Part shown: in pieces, positions 9,393 to 18,136 of the stretch
Position numbering within the stretch: the stretch's first letter is position 1
Layout: each line of letters opens with the position of its first letter
Assembly (NCBI GenBank): GCA_905202215.1
Contig: CAJKRG010000012.1
Location: forward strand, 1 to 54,466
Length of the DNA: 54,466 nt
Source of the DNA: an uncultured Porphyromonadaceae bacterium
Lineage (GTDB): Bacteria > Bacteroidota > Bacteroidia > Bacteroidales > Muribaculaceae
Reading direction: 5' to 3'
Translations under genes and position numbers: made by a program
The notes under the pieces: model-generated
Seen by the model: the letters and a program-made list of their open reading frames with translations, nothing else
The model's database searches: none
What the model was told of the DNA's origin: nothing

Positions 9393-10472
9393 TTACAGCT
9401 TGATGTAGATCCGGCGGCGGTAAAGCGGATAGCCTACGGCACCCACTATCAGCATGAAAGCAACGGCGTAGACGGCCGAAGCCAGATATGGATCGGGACA
9501 AAACGACAATATTCCCTCATATACAGCCTGCTTGTTGCCGAAACGGCCCATCACTATGGCCATCAGTTCGCTGAGGACATAGAGAAAAAGCGGATTGACA
9601 CCGAAACACTCGAAAAAAACACTCCAGGAACGTTTCTCGCACATATCTATCACATAGATAAGTGTCGCCAGAAGCAATGCCGCCAGACCGGTAGTGACAA
9701 GCACAAAAGACGGCGACCAGATACGTTTGTTGAGCGGCATCCATTCGGTCAGCAGGAAGCCCCCCGCCATCAATGCGAAACCGCATACAAACAATATCAC
9801 GGTACGATCAGCAAGCGGTTTGCGGCTCTTTATCAGCGATCCGCAACAGAATCCTATTATCGTATGGGCGACTGCCGCTATAGTTCCGGCGAGTCCTTCA
9901 GGATCTATGGGTGATTTATGATAAAGATGTGACTCTCCGATCAGAAAACGGTCTACAACAGCATTGAAATTGGTCTCGTCGGCCACATAACCGTTGAAAC
10001 AGCACACCAGTACGGTATATATCGCCATAAGACCGACAGCACTCCACGCCATTGCCCTGCGGCTCATGCCCAAAGCCATCAGCGACACTATGCCGAAGCA
10101 CAGACCGATACGGGGCAGAACACCGGTGAGCCGCAAATGACCGAAGTCCCATGGCCGCCCCTTGCAGGCAAGTTCAACCCAGTGCAATGCCCAGCCGATG
10201 AAAATAATCATGCCGGCACGCCACAGTATCTTGCGGATTACAGGCCATGAGGATTTGAAATCACTCTTGGAGAGCGAAAGATAGGTCGTGACACCCATTA
10301 TGAAGAGAAAGAAGGGAAACACGAGGTCGCATGGCGTCAGACCGTTCCATGCAGAATGGCGCAGACTGTCGTACGACAGCGGCCCACCGGCATTATTCAC
10401 AACTATCATGCCTACGATGGTAATGCCACGCATTACATCGAGCGACAGCAGCCGTCCTGTCTTACCTGTCAT
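9393..10472 (-). CDS. HGSNAT/NagX-like membrane acetyltransferase (DUF5009)
   Basis: This 359-aa integral membrane protein has about ten hydrophobic segments. It resembles human heparan-alpha-glucosaminide N-acetyltransferase (HGSNAT) and bacterial NagX. HSAWNGLTPCDLVFP matches the HGSNAT segment that holds the active-site His; here it is His39. Other shared stretches are LTGVLPRIG, DPEGLAGT and NKRIWSPSFV. HGSNAT moves acetyl from cytosolic acetyl-CoA across the membrane to terminal glucosamine, making the substrate of alpha-N-acetylglucosaminidase. The start at 10472 overlaps the end of the GH89 gene by 11 bases, so the two are coupled. The bacterial reaction is inferred; DUF5009 members are mostly uncharacterised. 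Confidence 0.85.
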   Translation of the reverse strand: MTGKTGRLLSLDVMRGITIVGMIVVNNAGGPLSYDSLRHSAWNGLTPCDLVFPFFLFIMGVTTYLSLSKSDFKSSWPVIRKILWRAGMIIFIGWALHWVELACKGRPWDFGHLRLTGVLPRIGLCFGIVSLMALGMSRRAMAWSAVGLMAIYTVLVCCFNGYVADETNFNAVVDRFLIGESHLYHKSPIDPEGLAGTIAAVAHTIIGFCCGSLIKSRKPLADRTVILFVCGFALMAGGFLLTEWMPLNKRIWSPSFVLVTTGLAALLLATLIYVIDMCEKRSWSVFFECFGVNPLFLYVLSELMAIVMGRFGNKQAVYEGILSFCPDPYLASAVYAVAFMLIVGAVGYPLYRRRIYIKL

Positions 10473-12642
10473 CTGTCTTGCCGAAAACTTTGTCGAACAC
10501 CTCGCGGGCCGTATCGATGCAGTCGCCTTCCGCAACCGACGAATAAGGCTTCTTGCTCAGTGTCCATGGTTCTTCCATCGCGTAATAGTCGATGGCCTCG
10601 ACCGGCTTACCCTCGAAGCCGCCACGCAGTGTCTGCCAGAACGCCTCCCAGCGTGGATAATAGAAATCCTTGAGAATGCCGTTCCATTCCTTGTGCGCAT
10701 AGTCGCGGAGTTTGCCTTTGTCGGCGCACTGCCGCGGTCCCCATGTGGTTATCTGCACACGGGCATTCCATTCATAGAGGTCTTTCTCCTCGGGAGTGAG
10801 ACCGGCATTGCGTGCTTTGTCAATCCATGATCCGACCTTGAATTCGGGTCTGGTAGCCAGCAGACGGTCCTGTTCGAGCAACATGTCGAGAAAACGCGAG
10901 CTATTGGCTTCGAAAGCCTTGCGGTCGAAACACTTATAGGCGGCTATGGCATTCTGGTATGTTCGGCGACCTTCGTCGGCAAGAGCCTGACGCACTATAT
11001 CGACGAGATCATATTCGAAATTATTCACTCCGCGGAAATCATCGGCTGCCTCGAGCATTAGCGCGGCAGCCTCGGCCGTGGCCGTGGGATCGTAATAGTT
11101 CTTCATCTTCGACCAGCTCGATACCTGGAAGTTGTCTAATCCCGGCCGCGCACAGAAGATGGATTCGTGCGTGCCCTGCTGTATATTTCCCAGAGGTGCG
11201 TTATAGATACTGTTGGCGAGTATCACCCATGCATCGTATATCTTCTTGTCGAAACGTCCGTAGCGGGCCGTCACATAGTCCTTGAGCCATTCTTCCTTGC
11301 TGGGAATCTTCGACATCCACGGCAGCTCGGCCATCATTTCGAACATCACGGGATTATTTTCCGAACCTTCCATCGTAAATCCGATACCGCTGCAATACTT
11401 GCCAAGCGGATGTACGGCAATCTGACGGTAATTGTCGAGAAGTTCGTCCATACGTCCATGCAGGCCGATATTGCCGCCGAAGTTCTCGAGCATGCACATG
11501 ATCCAGCGATGCTCGCCGAAACCGTTTTCACGACGGGCCGGCGACTCTATGCCCCACATAGGCTTACATTCGGCAAAAAGGTCGAGAATAAGAAGGTCGC
11601 CGGGCTTGAGGCCGTCGAGCATCTCCTGACGGGGATTTTTATCCCAGCCCTGCACAACCCATATCGCAGCCGGATTTGCCTTTTTCATGGCCTCCATAAC
11701 GGCTTTGCCGCCTGCTGTGAAATCGAACAGACCGGCATCGCGGCATTCGTGGAAAGGATCCATCGAGTAATAATCCGATTTACCGAAAAGCTTTTTCTGT
11801 TCGTCGTAATAAAGCGCGGCCATTTCGGCAAATTTAGGATCGGTCGGATACAGGAAAGCCGGACGGGTGAAACCGTTCCAAAGAGGCGATTTTATGATAT
11901 TGAGACCCAGTTTTTCGTCGGCGTTACTCGGCATCATGCCGCTGTAACCCGGAAGCACAGGCTGAATGCCGTATTCCTTCATGCGGGCGAGTATTTTCTT
12001 CTGCATGGCTTCCTGCGACTCATACCAGTTGTCGGGCAGAGGGCCGCCCCACCCTTCGAGATTGTTCATGGCCCACCACGCAAGGAAAGCCGGCCCCGCT
12101 ATGAAATTGTTTATCTCGTCCTTTGAATAACCCAGCCGGGCGAGCATGTTGCGCCACACGCATTCCTGCCCTACCGCCGCCAGAGGCATGTTCACTCCGT
12201 GGAGAGCCATCCAGTCGATTTCCTTCTCCCAACGCTTCCAGTCCCAGAAAGGCATGGTGTAGGAATAGGTGCAGTAGTTGAAATCATAGCGCAGTTTTTT
12301 ATCGGTAGTTTTCCGTATTGTCCCGTCGGGAAGCGGAAGCTTGTCGGGCAACGCCGCCGTCATATTGTTCCACGACAGATGCGTATGCAGTATATGCTTG
12401 AGATACCAGTTTATACCCGTGGCCACACTCACATAGTCGTTTCCTTTCACATAAACCTTATCGCCCTTGCGGCCGATCTCGAAATAGTCGAGACCGTCGG
12501 GCGAGGCTTTCACCTCAGTGACGAATTTACGCGATGCTCCGGGGTCTATTCGTTCAAGAAGGCCTTTTATAGGATTGGCGGCAAACGATGTTACTGAAAT
12601 GATGGCAAACAGACATGCCGATACAAAGAGTCGAAATTTCAT
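10462..12642 (-). CDS. GH89 alpha-N-acetylglucosaminidase
   Basis: This 726-aa secreted enzyme belongs to GH89 (human NAGLU family) and removes terminal alpha-linked GlcNAc. A signal peptide covers residues 1-21, followed by the N-terminal alpha/beta domain, the barrel (NYCTYSYTMPFWDW near 122-135) and the helical C-terminal domain. Candidate catalytic acids are Glu299 (DPFHE) and Glu425 (TMEGSENNP), at the positions of the two family Glu residues. The gene has its own promoter and overlaps the HGSNAT-like gene, which argues for joint action on a glucosamine-containing glycan such as a heparan-like chain. Alpha-1,4-GlcNAc-capped mucin is an alternative target. A second GH89 lies at 41242-43413. 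Confidence 0.95.
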   Translation of the reverse strand: MKFRLFVSACLFAIISVTSFAANPIKGLLERIDPGASRKFVTEVKASPDGLDYFEIGRKGDKVYVKGNDYVSVATGINWYLKHILHTHLSWNNMTAALPDKLPLPDGTIRKTTDKKLRYDFNYCTYSYTMPFWDWKRWEKEIDWMALHGVNMPLAAVGQECVWRNMLARLGYSKDEINNFIAGPAFLAWWAMNNLEGWGGPLPDNWYESQEAMQKKILARMKEYGIQPVLPGYSGMMPSNADEKLGLNIIKSPLWNGFTRPAFLYPTDPKFAEMAALYYDEQKKLFGKSDYYSMDPFHECRDAGLFDFTAGGKAVMEAMKKANPAAIWVVQGWDKNPRQEMLDGLKPGDLLILDLFAECKPMWGIESPARRENGFGEHRWIMCMLENFGGNIGLHGRMDELLDNYRQIAVHPLGKYCSGIGFTMEGSENNPVMFEMMAELPWMSKIPSKEEWLKDYVTARYGRFDKKIYDAWVILANSIYNAPLGNIQQGTHESIFCARPGLDNFQVSSWSKMKNYYDPTATAEAAALMLEAADDFRGVNNFEYDLVDIVRQALADEGRRTYQNAIAAYKCFDRKAFEANSSRFLDMLLEQDRLLATRPEFKVGSWIDKARNAGLTPEEKDLYEWNARVQITTWGPRQCADKGKLRDYAHKEWNGILKDFYYPRWEAFWQTLRGGFEGKPVEAIDYYAMEEPWTLSKKPYSSVAEGDCIDTAREVFDKVFGKTDDR

Positions 12643-12667
12643 AGCATAGGTAGTCAGGTTCAGGTTG

Positions 12668-12699
12668 CAAATGTACTAAAAACTTCAACAATACACAAC
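12668..12699 (-). promoter_or_regulatory. Promoter of the GH89-NagX transcript
   Basis: On the minus strand GTTG (12699-12696), 20 bases, then TACATTTG (12675-12668). The -7 element is exact and the -33 element has one mismatch. The leader would be about 20 bases. It lies between GH30 and GH89, so GH89 can be transcribed independently. Confidence 0.7.
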
Positions 12700-12738
12700 C
12701 CGGAAGCTGATGATTCCCCAACCACGGACCAACAAGTC

Positions 12739-14205
12739 TTACTCGGAATAAGTGTTGAGGCTATGTGGTGTTACAGTGATGTTGAGATATTTCCTGCCTA
12801 TGGGGACTGCAAGACGAACCTTGCTGTCGGTGAAATTTGCCGCGGTGACAACAGTCTTTCCGTCGGGTTTCATGGCCACGAGTACAGGCGTATCGCCGCC
12901 GCGCCATGCAGTAATACGGCTGCCTGACGGTATGAAGTTGGCATAATGCCGCACTGCATAATATTCCGGAGTAAGCGTATAGGTCTTGGCGGCCGAATCG
13001 ACGCGGATAAGGGCATTCTGCTTCCATCCCCAGCCGCTGCAGCCGTCATCGGCAAGTATGAAGTTCCAGAAAGTATAGTCTTCGGCACCGTTTCCAAGAT
13101 AGTGATTGATTCGCTCGAATGTATGCTCGGCCGCAGCCCAGTCGAATGAGCCCCAGCCGCATTCACCCTCTGTCTGCACATACCGGTAATCCGGATATTT
13201 CTCGCGAATCGCAGGAAGTATCTGGCCGCCCTCCCACTGGAAACCGACTCCCTTGAATGTCTTAGGGGCAAGACTGTCGGCAAGCACCTTGTCGATGACA
13301 TCGTAGCGGTTCGTATTGATCGTTCCGAAATAAATATCGACATCCGGATGAGTCTTGGCAAGTGTTGGAGCAAGATAGCGGGTATTGAACAGAATGATTC
13401 CCTCGGGAGTCCATGCGCAGCCCGGATAGGGCGTATAGCTCCACGATTCATTCTGGAACATCACCATATCGATAGGAATATTCTGCCCGGCATAGGCATC
13501 TATGAATTTGCCGAAATAGTCCGCATAGGTCTGCAGATAACGGGGATCCATGATGAAATAGTCGTTTTCCGACAATTTCGGCGGAAAAATACCTTTCGGG
13601 GCCTTGTAATCCTCGCGGTTCACATCGGGCTGACCTGCAAAAAGAAATGCATCCTTGCGCGGATCCATGTCGTTTGTGCCGTCGGAGCGCACGGGATAAT
13701 CGGCATTGATTTTCATCCACGACGGCGGACACCACGGCGACGCCCAGAATGTCATGTCCGGACAAAGTTTCTGAGCCTCATGGATAAACGGTATGACGGT
13801 TTCCTTGTCGCGGTCGATATTGAAATATCTGAGATCAAAATCACCGGCGACCTCGTCGCAGCTGTACCAGTCGCGGGCATAGTCGTTGGCATTCATCGGA
13901 ATACGGCCCATGTTTATGCGCAGTTCGCCCTCGGGCGAAAATACCTTCTCCATGATCACAGCCCGGTCGGCCTCCGGAAGCATGTTGAGAGCATCGTATC
14001 CGCGCTCGTTGAAGCATGTGCCCCAACGTCCGAAATTCACCGGTGCGGCAAGAGTCTCCACCACCGTTCCCGACGGCTTCGACGACAATTTCACTTTCCC
14101 GGCAGGCTTCCAGGCCCCGCTCTCGGTTGTCCTCACACATTCAAACGACTGCCCCGCCATGCCGAACGCACAGCAAGCCGCAGCCAAAACAACAATAGCT
14201 TTCAT
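12739..14205 (-). CDS. GH30 family glycosidase
   Basis: This 488-aa secreted protein has a signal peptide (1-18) and a GH30 (beta/alpha)8 barrel with the flanking beta domain. The acid/base is Glu253 in MVMFQNES; the nucleophile is Glu346 or Glu348 in QTEGECG. WASPWCPPSWMK (154-165) is the typical active-site segment. GH30 includes glucosylceramidases, beta-1,6-glucanases, beta-xylosidases and glucuronoxylanases. The start at 14205 places the signal peptide at the N terminus; the ATG at 14259 would add 18 atypical residues. No clear promoter was found upstream, where the divergent three-gene cassette begins. It may be co-expressed with GH89. The exact linkage is unknown. Confidence 0.88.
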   Translation of the reverse strand: MKAIVVLAAACCAFGMAGQSFECVRTTESGAWKPAGKVKLSSKPSGTVVETLAAPVNFGRWGTCFNERGYDALNMLPEADRAVIMEKVFSPEGELRINMGRIPMNANDYARDWYSCDEVAGDFDLRYFNIDRDKETVIPFIHEAQKLCPDMTFWASPWCPPSWMKINADYPVRSDGTNDMDPRKDAFLFAGQPDVNREDYKAPKGIFPPKLSENDYFIMDPRYLQTYADYFGKFIDAYAGQNIPIDMVMFQNESWSYTPYPGCAWTPEGIILFNTRYLAPTLAKTHPDVDIYFGTINTNRYDVIDKVLADSLAPKTFKGVGFQWEGGQILPAIREKYPDYRYVQTEGECGWGSFDWAAAEHTFERINHYLGNGAEDYTFWNFILADDGCSGWGWKQNALIRVDSAAKTYTLTPEYYAVRHYANFIPSGSRITAWRGGDTPVLVAMKPDGKTVVTAANFTDSKVRLAVPIGRKYLNITVTPHSLNTYSE

Positions 14206-14274
14206 AAAATTAGATTTCAAGTTTACTACACAACAATACGTCTGAAAGTCAACCTGCACTCACGCCCACATTCA

Positions 14275-14294
14275 AATTAACCCATGAGTTAATT
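14275..14294. promoter_or_regulatory. Palindrome upstream of the TAC-like cassette, candidate operator
   Basis: AATTAAC (14275-14281), six bases, GTTAATT (14288-14294) is a perfect inverted repeat 15 bases before the -33 element of the cassette promoter. Further TTAAC copies follow near 14314 and 14333. HTH antitoxins usually autoregulate through such palindromes; binding here is inference. Confidence 0.5.
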
Positions 14295-14308
14295 TTATGT
14301 CTCGAAAA

Positions 14309-14340
14309 TTTGGATTAACAGATTCCAAGTATTAACTTTG
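14309..14340 (+). promoter_or_regulatory. Bacteroidetes promoter of the TAC-like cassette
   Basis: TTTG (14309-14312), 20 bases, TAACTTTG (14333-14340) matches the consensus exactly. Transcription would start near 14346, 15 bases before the first ATG. Confidence 0.85.
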
Positions 14341-14360
14341 CACAAAACTACTAATTTGTT

Positions 14361-14942
14361 ATGAAAACAGAAAACCGAAAAGTTAACGATCCGTCTGATG
14401 AAGATGAAAAAATCGACATAGAAGCCATTGTCGGAGATGTTTTGTTCAGCATGAAGTATGGCACCAAAGATTGCGAATACGACCGTGTCTTTGACCTATT
14501 CAATTATGTCGATTATATAAATAGTTTTTTTGACGAACACAAAGAATACCTTGAAAGAGAGGCCTGGAAATCAATTCCCGATATCAATACAGCTACAAGA
14601 CAAGTACTTTTCGAAGCGAACGAACTCGAAAACCGTCTCATAAATTATGCAAATAATACTCTGGAAGGAAAAAATCCGGACCTCGATAAACTTTTTGAAT
14701 ACATCGGAGGCAAAGAATTCGAAGACGTATATGAATATATACCGATGAAAGCATACGGCAAAGGCAGACCAGCCCTATTGAGGTTATATGCGATTAAACT
14801 TGCACCCAACAGATATGTTATAACTGGAGGAGGCATTAAACTCCATGATTCGATAGAATTGTCGCCGGGAATTAAAGAACATGTACTTCAGGACATAAGA
14901 CGTTCACGTGAATGGCTATGTAATTCGAAAATATTGTACTGA
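14361..14942 (+). CDS. Candidate toxin of a TAC-like cassette
   Basis: I do not recognise a named family for this 193-aa protein. It is soluble, with an acidic N terminus, a helical region up to about residue 115, then two likely beta strands, PALLRLYAIKL (137-147) and RYVITGGGIKL (151-161). This strand-turn-strand with a basic residue after the glycines recalls the core of RelE/HigB-type ribonuclease toxins, a weak resemblance. It is the first gene of a three-gene plus-strand unit, followed by an HTH protein and a SecB-like protein. That is the toxin position in characterised toxin-antitoxin-chaperone systems such as HigB1-HigA1-Rv1957. The region looks AT-richer than its neighbours. Toxicity is inferred from context. 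Confidence 0.55.
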   Translation: MKTENRKVNDPSDEDEKIDIEAIVGDVLFSMKYGTKDCEYDRVFDLFNYVDYINSFFDEHKEYLEREAWKSIPDINTATRQVLFEANELENRLINYANNTLEGKNPDLDKLFEYIGGKEFEDVYEYIPMKAYGKGRPALLRLYAIKLAPNRYVITGGGIKLHDSIELSPGIKEHVLQDIRRSREWLCNSKILY

Positions 14943-14980
14943 AACAGATATATAATAAATATTAGAGGTCTTTAGAACCT

Positions 14981-15415
14981 ATGAACTTAGATTTAGAAAA
15001 ACTCCGGAAACTCGCAAAACCGAGAAATGAAGCTGGAGAAAGACGCGCACGATTCCGAATGGAGTCATATGGCTGGCGCAGAATGTCTCAGGACGTAGCC
15101 TTGGCTATATTTCACCATCTGCGCGAAAAAGGAATCTCTCAAAAAAAATTTGCCGAAATGATGGGTGTTTCGGCTCCATATGTTGCCAAATTATTGAAAG
15201 GCACAGAAAATCTCACTCTCGAAACCATATATAAAATTGAAGAGGCTCTTGAAACAGAGATCGTACATATCAACCGCCCATATGAGACAGTAATAACTGT
15301 ACCTTTCCACAGCCTGTCAGAATCAAAAATGGCAATAAAAAGTCACAAATATTCAGGAAATACCACTTGCGACAATTATGCCAACGTATTTACAACAATG
15401 AATTATGCAGTATAA
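14981..15415 (+). CDS. HTH (XRE-type) antitoxin-like protein with C-terminal tail
   Basis: This 144-aa DNA-binding protein has an XRE/Cro-type helix-turn-helix at residues 51-92 (SQKKFAEMMGVSAPYVAKLL core). An N-terminal helical extension precedes it, and a tail of about 45 residues follows with aromatic and Asn-rich segments ending NYANVFTTMNYAV. In chaperone-dependent antitoxins a C-terminal chaperone-addiction tail makes the antitoxin unstable unless a SecB-like partner binds it; this tail is in the right place. It starts 38 bases after the candidate toxin, and its end overlaps the SecB-like gene by 11 bases. It probably represses the cassette through the palindrome at 14275-14294. The antitoxin role is inferred from HTH and context. 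Confidence 0.72.
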   Translation: MNLDLEKLRKLAKPRNEAGERRARFRMESYGWRRMSQDVALAIFHHLREKGISQKKFAEMMGVSAPYVAKLLKGTENLTLETIYKIEEALETEIVHINRPYETVITVPFHSLSESKMAIKSHKYSGNTTCDNYANVFTTMNYAV

Positions 15416-15818
15416 ATACCGTAAAATCAACCTTGAGCAGTTTGCAGTTCTCACAGATGGCCCGATTGAGGCTGATACTGAAATCAATATACGTACCGAT
15501 ATCGAATTCGCATACGAACGTGAAAACAGACTGCTCACAAGCAAGATGACCCTGACAGCAGACAATAATTCACAGACACTGATGAAGGCTGTGATGTCGA
15601 GTTTCTTTGAAATAGCGCCGGAATCTATCAACGAAATCACCGATGAAAACGGCAAACTGTTTTTCGACCCCATATCGTTGGTCCAGTTCGCCTCGCTCAA
15701 TTACGGCTCGCTCCGAGGTGCTCTATACGTGAAAATGGCCGATACATCGCTCAAAGATCTAGTTATCCCACCTGTATATTTCCATAAAATAATAACCTCG
15801 GCATTCATCATCGAATAA
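15405..15818 (+). CDS. SecB-like chaperone of the TAC-like cassette
   Basis: This 137-aa protein has the layout of SecB-like chaperones: beta strands from about 27 to 52 (TEINIRTDIEFAYERENRLL region), a mid region, a helix with LNYGSLRGALYVKM (98-111) and the ending LVIPPVYFHKI (119-129). The last recalls the SecB C-terminal helix start (PPVNF). SecB keeps clients unfolded; solitary SecB-like proteins next to toxin-antitoxin pairs guard the antitoxin. It overlaps the HTH gene by 11 bases, so the two are coupled. A housekeeping SecB would not sit in such a cassette. Assignment rests on motif resemblance read by eye. Confidence 0.7.
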   Translation: MQYKYRKINLEQFAVLTDGPIEADTEINIRTDIEFAYERENRLLTSKMTLTADNNSQTLMKAVMSSFFEIAPESINEITDENGKLFFDPISLVQFASLNYGSLRGALYVKMADTSLKDLVIPPVYFHKIITSAFIIE

Positions 15819-15841
15819 CCGAGGTATGTATAAAGTCATAA

Positions 15842-15875
15842 AGCACGGCCGTTGCGCTTCGGCCGTGCTTCTTTT
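15842..15875. terminator. Bidirectional terminator between TAC-like cassette and lyase gene
   Basis: Perfect 10-bp arms 15842-15851 and 15860-15869 enclose an 8-base loop. On the plus strand TCTTTTCAGTTTTT follows; on the minus strand TTTATGACTTTAT. It separates the convergent SecB-like and heparinase-like genes. Confidence 0.85.
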
Positions 15876-18136
15876 CAGTTTTTGATTTTCAGGAGTCTGT
15901 TTGCACGGACGGCTTTAGCCGGCTGTCCGTTGAGTGTCACTTTCGGAGCCTGCGACTTGTAGCTGAACCTCATGCGGGGCTGACCTGCGGCCTGAAGATC
16001 GAGCTTGCCGCCGTCCTCTTTGGCAATCACATTGAGCTTGGCAAGCGATGCAAACCGCACATCGTCGCCACGGCGAAGCGAACTACCGTGACCTATAAAT
16101 ATCTCTTCCGCCTGTGCAGGATCGCTGCCTTCGGGATAGCACACCGCAAACATATATGCGTCTGTGGTCCAGCCGTCAGCCTCTATCCACGAGTTCATGT
16201 GCATAAGGCGTCCGTCGGCAAGCTGATTGATATAGAGATCCGTCACACGCCCTTTGGAAATCACGCGGAGACCGATCCAGTCCTTGCCCTCGCGACGCTC
16301 TATGACAGGCAGTTCTTTTTGGTCGGGACTGTCCTTAAGCATGATGGCCGTAACGCCTTTCACACGGTCTGCAGTCTGTGGCATATGGAAACTCCAGTAT
16401 TCCTCGTTTCCCGACAGATCCTCTTTAGGGCCTTCACAGACTTCCCAGTATAGATTTTCGGGATAGTCGTGCACATAGTTACTCGGAGCGAGCGGTGCCG
16501 GATAGAGTGGACGTATGGCAACCGACGATTCGCCGTTGGTCACATGCAGATCGAATCCCTTCTTCTTCACCTCCCCGCCCGGATGCCATAACCATTCAAA
16601 ATGGCCTGGCTTGTGGCTGCCGAGATCGTCGACAACATATATCACATCATCGATCCACAGGAAATGACGGAAATTACGGTTAAGGGCATGGCTCATCGGT
16701 CCTGTGCCGTCGGCGAGCACATATTTGATATTGCCGCCGTCGACAAGACCGCTCACCGAACCGGGCAGCATCGTGCCGTGATACTGCTGGAATGTCGGCT
16801 GACCCTCGCCGTCGAAACGCACAACGTTGTGGGCCTCGCTCTGGAAGAAATACTTGCGGTACTCGGGCTTGCCGTAGCTGCAGTTGCCTGCATCCTTGAT
16901 TATGTCTACGCCTTTATGAAACAATATGAGCGAATTGGCGTCGGCATGACTGTGGTTCCACGTCGCGCCGCTCTTCACGGCAAGCATCGTGGCATCCGGC
17001 TCCCAGCTGTCGCGCATTGTGGCCCAGCCGAAGTCGGTCCAGAGGTGCGACTGGGGCAGACCGGGCGTCGCCGGCGCTTTTCTGTCGCGGGGCGTATAGA
17101 GAAAGCCCATCGGGAAATGCAGCGGAAAGCCCTCGCGGTGCTGTCCCGGCTCGAGCTGGGCCAGATACCAGAGCACATCGGGATTCTCGGCGCCCATGGC
17201 ATATGCGAGAAGCATGGAGCCTTCGCCTGTCACATTCTTGTGGCTGTCACCGAAATTTATGCTGTGCAGCATACCTGTGCGCGGATAGGCCACATGACAG
17301 AAGAAAGGCACTATAAGTTCCATCTGAGGAATATCTTCGAGTTTGACGCCCGGATGACTGTTGAGCCACGCCATGCGCAGAAGCAAAGCCTCGGTAATGC
17401 CGAAGCTCGCATAGTTTATGCTCTCATACATGCCTCCGTCTCGGTCGAAAGTCCGCGGTTTGCGCTGTATCACATCGCCGGCGAAATCGAACCACTCGGG
17501 CAACGCCTCTACGGCAGCCTCGGCTCCGGCGGCGGCTTCGGGTACCTCATTGCTTATGGCGAGTCCGAGAAGAGCGCCCATGCCTACACACGATGTCCAC
17601 CAGTTATGGCCCATCGAGTTGAGCGAATGTATGCGTGTCGGTTCATTTATCCAGTCGCCGAGCAAAGGCTCTACAGCCAGGCGATAGAGACCGCGTGCCA
17701 CTTCGGAGCGTTCGACAGGAGACATATCGGCATACACGGCGTCATAGGCAAGAGCGAGCTGAAAAGCCCGGTGGGCCATCTGGAGTTCGCTGCGCCACGA
17801 AGGTGTGCGCGCCATCATCTCGGCATCGGCCCAGCTCTTCACTTTGGCCGTCTTGCCGAGCACCTCGCGGATCTTATCGGAATATTTCTTGTCGCCGGTC
17901 ATCTGATAGGCCAGCGCAGGGTATTCGAGCTTGCGCACATCGCCTTTCTGAAGCTGGACATCGGCCTCGGCGAGAATTTTCTGCCATGCGGCAGCCATTG
18001 CGGTATCGGTGCCCACAGCCTTTTTAGCCGCCTCTACCCTCTGCGGTGTGAACAGCAGCGACGGATGCTTGATTGCGGCGCAGACACTCACTGCAAATGC
18101 CGCGATCACGGTCAGTGTCAGAAAAATACGTTTCAT
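15875..18136 (-). CDS. Heparinase II/III-like polysaccharide lyase
   Basis: This 753-aa secreted protein has a signal peptide (1-21), an (alpha/alpha) toroid with NSMGHNWW (173-180; His177), GGMYESINY (234-242; Tyr237) and a beta-sandwich with NHSHADANS (394-402). These match the His/Tyr catalytic set of the heparinase II/III superfamily (PL12, PL15, PL17, PL21 and relatives). Such enzymes cleave uronic-acid glycans by beta-elimination, leaving the unsaturated end that GH88 removes. The start overlaps the GH28-like stop by four bases (ATGA). The family number and whether it prefers heparan-like chains, alginate or another uronate polymer cannot be decided here. Confidence 0.88.
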   Translation of the reverse strand: MKRIFLTLTVIAAFAVSVCAAIKHPSLLFTPQRVEAAKKAVGTDTAMAAAWQKILAEADVQLQKGDVRKLEYPALAYQMTGDKKYSDKIREVLGKTAKVKSWADAEMMARTPSWRSELQMAHRAFQLALAYDAVYADMSPVERSEVARGLYRLAVEPLLGDWINEPTRIHSLNSMGHNWWTSCVGMGALLGLAISNEVPEAAAGAEAAVEALPEWFDFAGDVIQRKPRTFDRDGGMYESINYASFGITEALLLRMAWLNSHPGVKLEDIPQMELIVPFFCHVAYPRTGMLHSINFGDSHKNVTGEGSMLLAYAMGAENPDVLWYLAQLEPGQHREGFPLHFPMGFLYTPRDRKAPATPGLPQSHLWTDFGWATMRDSWEPDATMLAVKSGATWNHSHADANSLILFHKGVDIIKDAGNCSYGKPEYRKYFFQSEAHNVVRFDGEGQPTFQQYHGTMLPGSVSGLVDGGNIKYVLADGTGPMSHALNRNFRHFLWIDDVIYVVDDLGSHKPGHFEWLWHPGGEVKKKGFDLHVTNGESSVAIRPLYPAPLAPSNYVHDYPENLYWEVCEGPKEDLSGNEEYWSFHMPQTADRVKGVTAIMLKDSPDQKELPVIERREGKDWIGLRVISKGRVTDLYINQLADGRLMHMNSWIEADGWTTDAYMFAVCYPEGSDPAQAEEIFIGHGSSLRRGDDVRFASLAKLNVIAKEDGGKLDLQAAGQPRMRFSYKSQAPKVTLNGQPAKAVRANRLLKIKN

